Made by a program: the position numbers and the translations under genes
Part shown: in pieces, positions 7,520 through 11,353 of the stretch
Position numbering within the stretch: position 1 is the first letter of the stretch
Layout: each line of letters begins with the position of its first letter
Notes under the pieces: model-generated
The model's input: the letters and a program-made list of their open reading frames with translations, nothing else
Databases searched by the model: none
Told to the model about the DNA's origin: nothing
From: Deltaproteobacteria bacterium
Lineage (GTDB): Bacteria; Desulfobacterota_B; Binatia; Bin18
DNA length: 11,353 nt
Direction: 5' to 3'
NCBI GenBank assembly: GCA_012271025.1
Contig: JAAXHF010000114.1
Location: 1 to 11,353 of the forward strand

Positions 7520-7918
7520 ATGATCGTCGCCATCGGCACCGACCTGACGGAAGTCGAACGGATTCGTGCTGCGGTGACCAACCCGCGCAGCGGGCGGCGT
7601 TTTCGGGATCGCGTGTTCACCCCTGAAGAGCAGGCCTACTGCGAGCGGCGGGGGCGGGCAGCCTATCAGAGTTACGCGGCCCGTTTCGCGGCCAAGGAGG
7701 CTGTCATGAAGGCGCTGGGCCAGGGCTGGGGGCCGCAGCTCGGCTGGCTTGACATCGAGGTCCGACGCCGGCCGGGAGGCCGCCCCGAGGTTCGCCTGTC
7801 GGATCGGGCCAAAGCCTACGCCGCCTCACTCGGTGTTCGGCGTCTGCACCTCACACTGACCCATACCGCGACCCTGGCCGAGGCCCAAGTCGTGGCCGAG
7901 GGAAAAGGGGAGGGGTAG
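7520..7918 (+). CDS. acpS: Holo-[acyl-carrier-protein] synthase
   Basis: AcpS moves the 4'-phosphopantetheine arm from coenzyme A to a serine of acyl carrier protein, turning on fatty acid synthesis. It is a small cytoplasmic enzyme, usually a trimer. The product is 132 residues, normal to slightly long for the family. Motifs: IGTDLTEVERI (5-15, with D8 that binds magnesium), FTPEEQAYC (33-41), RFAAKEAVMKAL (55-66, with catalytic and metal-binding E60) and LTLTHT (111-116, the counterpart of the family's SISHT). The gene starts 15 bases after the radical SAM stop, so the two are probably co-transcribed. The ribosome site before 7520 is weak. The last few residues (GKGEG) are extra and low in complexity. 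It is the last plus-strand gene before the accessory patch. Confidence 0.95.
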   Translation: MIVAIGTDLTEVERIRAAVTNPRSGRRFRDRVFTPEEQAYCERRGRAAYQSYAARFAAKEAVMKALGQGWGPQLGWLDIEVRRRPGGRPEVRLSDRAKAYAASLGVRRLHLTLTHTATLAEAQVVAEGKGEG

Positions 7919-8095
7919 AGCGATTCGCGCTTCCGTGCCTCGAAATGTGAATAAATCTGGAAAAATTGCGAATAAAATGCCCCAGAAGCCAAAGTAGGAC
8001 GGGGTGCCTGTGTACGGGGAAGATACGTGATTAAAAGCGCTGGTTTTTCCTTGCTGTTCCGAAAAAATTTTGCCATTTGAGGCCATTCGGTCCCC
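7919..8095. other. AT-richer spacer between convergent acpS and higA
   Basis: This spacer holds no convincing gene. Base use shifts sharply to A+T, with runs such as AAAAAATTTT near 8063-8073 and GAATAAA twice (7949, 7970). It is the meeting point of plus-strand acpS and the minus-strand higBA pair, so terminators are expected, but I see only weak short stems and no clean stem plus T-run on either strand. It marks the left edge of the accessory DNA. Confidence 0.5.
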
Positions 8096-8410
8096 TCACG
8101 CCGACCGCGTCCCCGCGCTCCGCTCCCCGTTCGCTCGCACCCGACGCGCCTGGGCCAGCTCATAGCTCGCCTGCATCCGCATCCAGTGCTCGGCCGTGCC
8201 CCAGCCCAGGTCTTCTAGGGCCAGCGCCATGGTCGCCGACACCCCCGCCTTACCGTTCAGCAGGCGCGACAGCGTCCCGCGCTCGCACCCCAAACGCGCC
8301 GCCGTCTTGGTCACCGTCCAGCCGCTCTCGTCCATGCTCTCCCGAATCAGTTCGCCCAGATGGGGCGGATTCAGCATCGGGCCGACCTGTTCGCCGTCGC
8401 TGTCGTTCAT
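8096..8410 (-). CDS. higA: HigA-type antitoxin, helix-turn-helix
   Basis: HigA is the antidote and DNA-binding repressor of a HigBA toxin-antitoxin pair. It binds HigB and represses their shared promoter. The product is 104 residues. The family opening MLNPPHLGELI starts at residue 12. A helix-turn-helix follows (about 32-55, TVTKTAARLGCERGTLSRLL), then NGKAGVSATMALALEDLGWG and the typical tail HWMRMQASYELAQAR (about 75-89). The ATG at 8410 is chosen over residue 12 because AAAGGAG lies 8 bases before it. The Arg- and Ser-rich end (90-104) looks disordered. It lies 19 bases after higB on the same strand, in the toxin-first order of this family. It looks intact. Confidence 0.93.
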   Translation of the reverse strand: MNDSDGEQVGPMLNPPHLGELIRESMDESGWTVTKTAARLGCERGTLSRLLNGKAGVSATMALALEDLGWGTAEHWMRMQASYELAQARRVRANGERSAGTRSA

Positions 8411-8418
8411 CGTCAGTG

Positions 8419-8425
8419 CTCCTTT
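8419..8425 (-). promoter_or_regulatory. Shine-Dalgarno of higA
   Basis: On the minus strand AAAGGAG ends 8 bases before the ATG at 8410. It supports the longer N-terminus and gives the antitoxin a much better ribosome site than the toxin has, in keeping with an antitoxin made in excess. Confidence 0.65.
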
Positions 8426-8429
8426 CCCG

Positions 8430-8702
8430 TCAGTGATAGTCGATCAGGTCAACGCCCACGGCTTCGCCGTCCACAAACCGGAACACCACCCGCCAGTTGC
8501 CGGACACGCGCACGCTCCACTGGCCCGCCCGGTCCCCCTTCAACGGATGCAGCCGGAATCCCGGCGCCTCAGCGCTACGGGGATGGGTGGCCTCTTGGAG
8601 GCGGAACAGGATGCGACGTAGCCGGGGCACGAGGCTGGCGGGGAGCTGGACCGGGTCGTCCCGCTCGTGCAGCGCCCGCAGCCCCTTGTGCCTGATCCGC
8701 AT
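8430..8702 (-). CDS. higB: HigB-type toxin (RelE/HigB fold mRNA endonuclease)
   Basis: HigB toxins of the RelE/ParE fold cut mRNA at the ribosome and slow growth when free of HigA. From the ATG at 8702 the product has 90 residues, the normal length, and begins MRIRHKGLRAL as in the family. The frame stays open to an ATG at 8789, but those 29 extra residues are not family-like and overlap the transposase end. Motifs: PRLRRILFRLQEAT (27-40), FRLHPLKGDRAGQW (49-62), VSGNWRVVF (66-74) and the closing DLIDYH (85-90). The basic and His residues used for RNA cleavage in relatives are present, so the toxin looks active. No good ribosome site precedes 8702. A stem-loop (8712-8728) sits just upstream, and higA follows after 19 bases. 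Confidence 0.92.
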   Translation of the reverse strand: MRIRHKGLRALHERDDPVQLPASLVPRLRRILFRLQEATHPRSAEAPGFRLHPLKGDRAGQWSVRVSGNWRVVFRFVDGEAVGVDLIDYH

Positions 8703-8711
8703 GGCCCATCT

Positions 8712-8728
8712 GTAGCGTGCGGCGCTAC
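8712..8728 (-). promoter_or_regulatory. Inverted repeat just upstream of higB
   Basis: GTAGCG, TGCGG, CGCTAC is a perfect 6-base stem with a 5-base loop ending 9 bases before the toxin start. It could be a HigA operator half-site pair or an RNA hairpin limiting toxin translation. Position is the only support for a function. Confidence 0.4.
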
Positions 8729-8756
8729 GAGCCGCAAGTGGAACGGAGAACCGCAG

Positions 8757-8788
8757 AGGTAATATGTATTCTTTATGAAGAGTATCCA
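8757..8788 (-). promoter_or_regulatory. Candidate higBA promoter with overlapping palindrome
   Basis: This AT-rich patch stands out in GC-rich DNA. Read on the minus strand it offers TGGATA, 16 bases, CATATT as weak -35 and -10 boxes (each 4 of 6 to consensus). Between them lies a near-perfect inverted repeat (TATTCTT, TATG, AAGAGTA on the plus strand, 8767-8784). A palindrome within a promoter is the usual layout for HigA autorepression. The patch overlaps the last codons of the transposase remnant, so it may instead be part of an IS630 end. Confidence 0.35.
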
Positions 8789-9201
8789 TTAGCGAGGTGG
8801 GTAGCGGCGACGAAATAGGGGAAGCCGGTCAGGGAGCGGAGCCGAGCGGGGGTGTAGTGGCGAAGGCGGGTCGTCAGCAAGGTCGATAAGGCGTCTAACG
8901 TGGGGGGTTGCCGGGGAGCGAGCCAATCTTTGAGGTCCCGCCAGAGGCGTTCGATCGGATTCACCTCTGGCGCATAGGGCGGCAGGAAGAGGAGACCGAC
9001 ATTGGGGGGCCGGCGGAGATGGTGGGCCTTGTGAAAGGCGCCATTATCGAGGACGAGGAGATGGAAGTGGGCGGGAGCGGTGGCGGCGAACTGCTCCAGG
9101 AAGAGCTGAAAGAGGGTGCTGTTGAGGGCGGGCAACGCCAGAAAGAAGCGCTGGCCCGTCGTCGGTTCCACGGCCCCATACAGATAGAGACTCTGGAACC
9201 G
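8773..9201 (-). pseudogene. IS630-family transposase, 3' half only
   Basis: This is the C-terminal half of the DDE-type transposase of an IS630-family insertion sequence. From a GTG at 9171 the frame gives 132 residues. Reading further upstream it stays transposase-like through RFQSLYLYGAVEPTTGQRF to about 9201, then loses similarity; a stop occurs at 9241-9243. The second catalytic Asp is visible in LLVLDNGAFHKA and the Glu in LPPYAPEVNPIERLWRDLK. The N-terminal helix-turn-helix and the first catalytic Asp are missing. The fragment therefore cannot transpose by itself. Its natural 3' end is present (TAA at 8773-8775), so the break is only at the 5' side, exactly where the HNH gene begins. 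No matching terminal inverted repeat is seen on the far side. Confidence 0.88.
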
Positions 9202-9233
9202 ACAGGCTGCACGGCCACCTGTTTGCCAAGGAT

Positions 9234-9587
9234 GTGCGTTTCACTGCCGACCTGCCGGTTCGCACCGACGCGGGCGAAGACGCCGCCCCCTTCCTGCGCG
9301 TCAAAGAGATCATCCGCGAGCCGGAAGGCCGGAAGATGAGCCGGGCCGAGATGTACGACTTCTTGCTGACCCACTACGGCCCGAAATGCCAAGGCTGCGA
9401 CCGGGTGTTTGATGATCCGCGCTACCTGGAACTCGACCACAACACGCCCCGCTCTGACGGCGGCCTGAACCACATCTCAAACCGGATTCTGTTGTGCGGC
9501 CCATGCAACCGAGCCAAGAGTAATCAGTACACCTTGAGTGGGCTGCGGCGGCTGAACAAAAAGAACGGCTGGCTGGCAAAGTCCTAA
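9234..9587 (+). CDS. HNH endonuclease domain, probable C-terminal remnant of a DNA methylase
   Basis: From the GTG at 9234 this encodes 117 residues. Residues about 35-100 are an HNH nuclease domain: CQGCDRVF (first Cys pair), ELDHNTPRSDGGLNH (the catalytic Asp-His), and NRILLCGPCNRAKSN (Asn and second Cys pair). HNH domains cut DNA with one metal ion. The frame is open upstream to 9126, and DRLHGHLFAKD before the GTG (9201-9233) reads as a continuation of the same protein. From memory of related proteins, this tail (with MSRAEMYDFLL before the domain and TLSGLRRLNKKNGW after it) occurs at the end of site-specific DNA methylases. I infer the methylase domain was cut off at about 9200, where the IS630 remnant starts. 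No good ribosome site precedes 9234, so expression is doubtful. Confidence 0.75.
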   Translation: MRFTADLPVRTDAGEDAAPFLRVKEIIREPEGRKMSRAEMYDFLLTHYGPKCQGCDRVFDDPRYLELDHNTPRSDGGLNHISNRILLCGPCNRAKSNQYTLSGLRRLNKKNGWLAKS

Positions 9588-9611
9588 GCCCAGATGGGTA
9601 AGATGGTATAG

Positions 9612-9632
9612 AGCTCCCTTCAGAAAGGAGCT
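9612..9632. terminator. Imperfect stem-loop downstream of the HNH gene
   Basis: AGCTCC and GGAGCT form a 6-base stem around CCTT/AAA bases that extend it by two pairs after one mismatch. It lies 24 bases after the HNH stop and before the stop of the minus-strand 104-residue gene, so it could serve either side. No T-run follows in either direction. The rest of 9588-9694 shows nothing coding, only G-rich runs near 9654-9691. Confidence 0.3.
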
Positions 9633-9694
9633 TACACCGCAAAGTCACATTTTCGGGTTGGGGTTTTGTTCACGGACAGCTGAAGGGGGGGCGT

Positions 9695-10009
9695 TTACCC
9701 TGAAGAGGCAAGGGATCGGATAAAGGCAAGGAGAACATCGAGTTTGCTCAACAGTGCTCTGCCAAAGTATCCCATGACAAACAAACCACCCGCCGCAAAC
9801 GCCAACGTGTATCGTATCCAGTTGAGAGTTTTTCCCTGGGCTTCAACCGCCGCGGTGAGCTGTTTAACAGCCTGCTCCAGGCCCCCTGTTGACTTCTGAA
9901 GGTCCATAACAGCCTGAAGCGTGAAGCTGTAATCAACCTGCTGGGGCGGGGGAGTTTCAGGAAAGCTCGGAGGCGGCTCCTGCCGCTCATACTGTTCAGT
10001 CCGTTCCAC
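9695..10009 (-). CDS. Small single-pass membrane protein, function unknown
   Basis: I do not recognise a characterised family. The product is 104 residues from a GTG at 10009. Residues 1-26 are Pro-, Gln- and Glu-rich. About 27-62 is a likely amphipathic helix or short coiled coil (FTLQAVMDLQKSTGGLEQ and onward). A hydrophobic segment follows (about 64-84, NWIRYTLAFAAGGLFVMGYF). The tail (85-104) is also partly hydrophobic. The layout of helix, TM and short tail resembles XhlA-like phage haemolysin/holin-accessory proteins, but that is shape only. The gene starts 7 bases after the stop of the 82-residue gene, so the two are almost certainly co-transcribed. The ribosome site is weak (GGGGG, 10 bases before the GTG), and translational coupling is plausible. 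Confidence 0.7.
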   Translation of the reverse strand: MERTEQYERQEPPPSFPETPPPQQVDYSFTLQAVMDLQKSTGGLEQAVKQLTAAVEAQGKTLNWIRYTLAFAAGGLFVMGYFGRALLSKLDVLLAFIRSLASSG

Positions 10010-10016
10010 CAGAAAC

Positions 10017-10265
10017 TTACCCCCAATGCGCTCTCATCCAATCCCACGTATCCGTGCTCGTGCGTCCGTGATAGGCGGCAGGTTTGAGTATAATCGCGCT
10101 CCCCGCCTGCCCTTCTGTAACTCCCAGCAAGTCTGATACATCCTTAGCGGTTCCTTCTGCTGCAATCAGCCAAACGCCGTCACGAATCTTGAGATGGGTA
10201 TGGTTGGCAATGTTTTCTTCAAGACGGCGATCAGACCGTGTCTGTATGACGGCAAAAACCGACAC
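10017..10265 (-). CDS. Small conserved-looking hypothetical protein (82 residues)
   Basis: The function is not recognised. I choose the GTG at 10265 because a perfect AAGGAGG lies 8 bases before it. The ATG at 10283 would put that ribosome site inside the gene and has none of its own. The protein then starts SVFAVIQTRSDRRLEE and is compact, with alternating hydrophobic strands and helices (DGVWLIAAEGTAKDVSDLLG, then GSAIILKPAAYHGR) and a Trp-rich end (TWDWMRAHWG). It has no signal peptide or TM. It reads like a small alpha/beta cytosolic protein. I recall similar short uncharacterised proteins in proteobacteria with the TAKDVSDLLG and WDWM patterns, but cannot name a family. It sits directly upstream of the membrane protein gene. 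Confidence 0.75.
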   Translation of the reverse strand: MSVFAVIQTRSDRRLEENIANHTHLKIRDGVWLIAAEGTAKDVSDLLGVTEGQAGSAIILKPAAYHGRTSTDTWDWMRAHWG

Positions 10266-10273
10266 CAGTTCGT

Positions 10274-10280
10274 CCTCCTT
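10274..10280 (-). promoter_or_regulatory. Shine-Dalgarno that sets the start of the 82-residue gene
   Basis: AAGGAGG on the minus strand ends 8 bases before the GTG at 10265. It lies within the first codons of the longer reading from 10283, so it argues for the shorter protein. Confidence 0.75.
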
Positions 10281-10372
10281 CATTTCTCAGGATACGCCAG
10301 TTCACATGCTGGCTACAATCCTAGTGGCCCTCTTGCCTGCTCCGCCTCATCCGTTTCCTGCACGGTAACACG

Positions 10373-10498
10373 CTACAAGACTGCACGGGCCAGTTCGTCC
10401 GGGTCTGCATCAATGCTCGCGTCGGCCTCTAGTTCGGCTTTAGTTGGCTGGTAAGACCGTGGCTTAACGGCAACGGTTGGGAGCAGTGCGTCTTTCAT
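10373..10498 (-). CDS. Small antitoxin-like protein (41 residues), possibly truncated
   Basis: The ATG at 10498 with GGAGGG 8 bases before it opens a 41-residue reading frame. The longer frame upstream to 10615 is only a shadow of the E2 gene. The product begins MKDALLPTVAVKPRSYQP and continues TKAELEADASIDADPDELARAVL. The YQPTKAELEAD and PDELARAVL stretches resemble short antitoxins or addiction-module partners, which usually run on for another 15-25 residues. Here a TAG stops the frame, and the same frame continues for 19 codons (RVTVQETDEAEQARG and onward) to a second TAG at 10313-10315. A nonsense change in a roughly 60-residue gene is therefore plausible. No toxin of a known type lies beside it. 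It starts 31 bases after the E2 stop on the same strand. Confidence 0.6.
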   Translation of the reverse strand: MKDALLPTVAVKPRSYQPTKAELEADASIDADPDELARAVL

Positions 10499-10506
10499 CG
10501 CGGAGA

Positions 10507-10512
10507 CCCTCC
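10507..10512 (-). promoter_or_regulatory. Shine-Dalgarno of the 41-residue gene
   Basis: GGAGGG on the minus strand, 8 bases before the ATG at 10498. It is the best evidence that this very short frame is translated. Confidence 0.6.
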
Positions 10513-10516
10513 AATA

Positions 10517-10528
10517 GCGTGAACACGC
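10517..10528 (-). repeat. 12-base palindrome between E2 and the 41-residue gene
   Basis: GCGTG, AA, CACGC lies just after the E2 stop (TAG at 10530-10532) and just before the Shine-Dalgarno of the small gene. The 2-base centre is too tight for a good RNA hairpin, so a protein-binding operator is the likelier reading if it has a function. Confidence 0.35.
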
Positions 10529-10529
10529 C

Positions 10530-11353
10530 CTAGTCCACCGCCAGAGCAATCCGGTTGCCGTGCGACAGCAGGTCGGCCACGCTGCCCAGAAAGGCGCCGG
10601 CCGGGGCGCCGTCAATCACCCGGTGGTCAAAGGTCAGGCTCAGGACCAGCATCGAGCGTCTGGCGATTTCGCCCTGATACACGACCGGTTTATCGACGAT
10701 GCGACCAACGCCCAGAATCCCGGTCTGGGGCGAGTTGAGAATCGGGGTAAAGGCGTCAACGCCGGCCATGCCCAGGTTGGAGACGGTGAAGGTTCCGCCG
10801 CTGACCTCTTCGAGCTTGAGTTGACCCGCCCGGGCTTTCTCGGCCAGCGCGCGCGCCTCCTGGGCGATGGTCTTGAGTGGCTTTTTGTCCGCGTCGTGGA
10901 TAACCGGGACGATCAGGCCCTCGTCGAGCGCCACGGCAAAACCGACGTGGACCGCGCCGTGCAGCTGGATCGCATCGCCTTCGAGCGAGGCGTTCATGCG
11001 CGGGTGCTGGAGCAGGGCGTGGGCGCAGGCCTGGATGATGAAGTCGTTGTAGGTGGTGTTGAACTGGCGCCGGACCTCTTCGCGGCGTTCGATGAGCTGG
11101 GTCACATCGACCTCGGTCGTAATGGTCAGCTGAGCGGTGTCGGTCAGGCTTTTGTGCATGCGCTCGGCAATCACCTTGCGCATGCCGCGCAGCGGGACCG
11201 ATTGATCCTGAGCCTGATCCTGGGCCGGGGTCGAGACTTCGGCCGGGGCCTGGGCGGCGGCGTCAATAGCCTGCTGGACATCCTCTCGGGTGATGCGTCC
11301 GCCGGGTCCGGTGCCGGTCAGGCTGGCGGTGTCGATGTTGTGTTCGGCGGCGA
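10530..11353 (-). CDS. 2-oxoacid dehydrogenase E2 (dihydrolipoyl acyltransferase), C-terminal part
   Basis: E2 is the core of pyruvate or related 2-oxoacid dehydrogenase complexes. It passes the acyl group from lipoyl-lysine to coenzyme A. The gene enters from the right edge, and about 274 residues are visible. Reading from the edge: a peripheral subunit-binding domain (AEHNIDTASLTGTGPGGRITREDVQQAI, split here as AEHNIDTASLTGT and GPGGRITREDVQQAI), an Ala-, Gln- and Pro-rich linker, then the catalytic domain from LRGMRKVIAERM. SNLGMAGVDAFTPILN and the active-site DHRVIDG are intact; the catalytic His codon is at 10623-10625. The lipoyl domain lies outside the window. Ending in RIALAVD, the C-terminus looks complete. 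Substrate (pyruvate, acetoin or branched-chain) cannot be settled from this part. Confidence 0.93.
   Translation of the reverse strand, partial: AAEHNIDTASLTGTGPGGRITREDVQQAIDAAAQAPAEVSTPAQDQAQDQSVPLRGMRKVIAERMHKSLTDTAQLTITTEVDVTQLIERREEVRRQFNTTYNDFIIQACAHALLQHPRMNASLEGDAIQLHGAVHVGFAVALDEGLIVPVIHDADKKPLKTIAQEARALAEKARAGQLKLEEVSGGTFTVSNLGMAGVDAFTPILNSPQTGILGVGRIVDKPVVYQGEIARRSMLVLSLTFDHRVIDGAPAGAFLGSVADLLSHGNRIALAVD

Noticed and set aside
7941..8080. CRISPR array, tRNA or small RNA gene in the AT-rich spacer
   Set aside because: The only repeats are 7-base copies of GAATAAA, with no regular spacing, cloverleaf or clear stem.
8430..8789. A longer HigB starting at 8789 (119 residues)
   Set aside because: The first 29 residues are unlike the family, overlap the transposase end and lack a ribosome site; MRIRHKG at 8702 matches the family start.
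8773..9201. An intact, active insertion sequence
   Set aside because: The N-terminal part and first catalytic Asp are missing, and no pair of terminal inverted repeats can be seen.
9654..9691. Possible G-quadruplex from GGG, GGGG and a run of seven G
   Set aside because: One loop would be about 21 bases long and two tracts would have to share the same G-run; too weak to claim.
10373..10615. An 80-codon minus-strand frame covering the 41-residue gene
   Set aside because: The first 39 codons read the end of the E2 gene in another frame; the ribosome site supports a start only at 10498.

Overview
The window is GC-rich, densely packed bacterial DNA. Its left two thirds are a division and cell wall (dcw) cluster. 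Its right third is an accessory patch inserted before a central-metabolism gene on the opposite strand. FtsQ, FtsA with a membrane helix, the gene order murC-murB-ddl-ftsQ-ftsA-ftsZ and the full-length B12-type radical SAM protein suggest a Gram-negative, deltaproteobacteria-like lineage (Desulfobacterota, Myxococcota, Tectomicrobia or similar). This assignment comes from gene order and protein style only and is tentative.

Region 1 (1-5691, plus strand) holds the C-terminal third of murC, then murB, ddl, ftsQ, ftsA and ftsZ. murC/murB overlap by 11 bases, murB/ddl and ddl/ftsQ share ATGA junctions, and ftsQ/ftsA overlap by 8 bases. ftsZ is the only one with its own short leader, which carries a near-perfect Shine-Dalgarno. 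The set makes UDP-MurNAc (MurB), loads the first amino acid (MurC), supplies D-Ala-D-Ala (Ddl) and builds the divisome (FtsQ, FtsA, FtsZ), so it very probably forms one operon.

Region 2 (5692-7918, plus strand) holds a B12-binding-type radical SAM protein of unknown function with an extra C-terminal cysteine cluster, then acpS. Three strong inverted repeats lie within about 170 bases across the ftsZ/radical SAM junction.

Region 3 (7919-9694) is accessory DNA: an AT-richer spacer, a HigB-HigA toxin-antitoxin pair on the minus strand, the 3' half of an IS630-family transposase on the minus strand, and, abutting it near 9200, an HNH nuclease domain on the plus strand. The HNH part looks like the tail of a DNA methylase. 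Both broken genes have lost their 5' parts at the same point.

Region 4 (9695-11353, minus strand) starts at the right edge with the C-terminal part of a 2-oxoacid dehydrogenase E2 acyltransferase, which runs off the window. Three small unrecognised or weakly recognised genes follow it: a 41-residue antitoxin-like protein, an 82-residue protein and a 104-residue single-pass membrane protein. They are closely spaced and may be co-transcribed. The best candidates for undescribed biology are this small-gene cassette, the methylase-HNH remnant and the structured RNA around 5700-5870.
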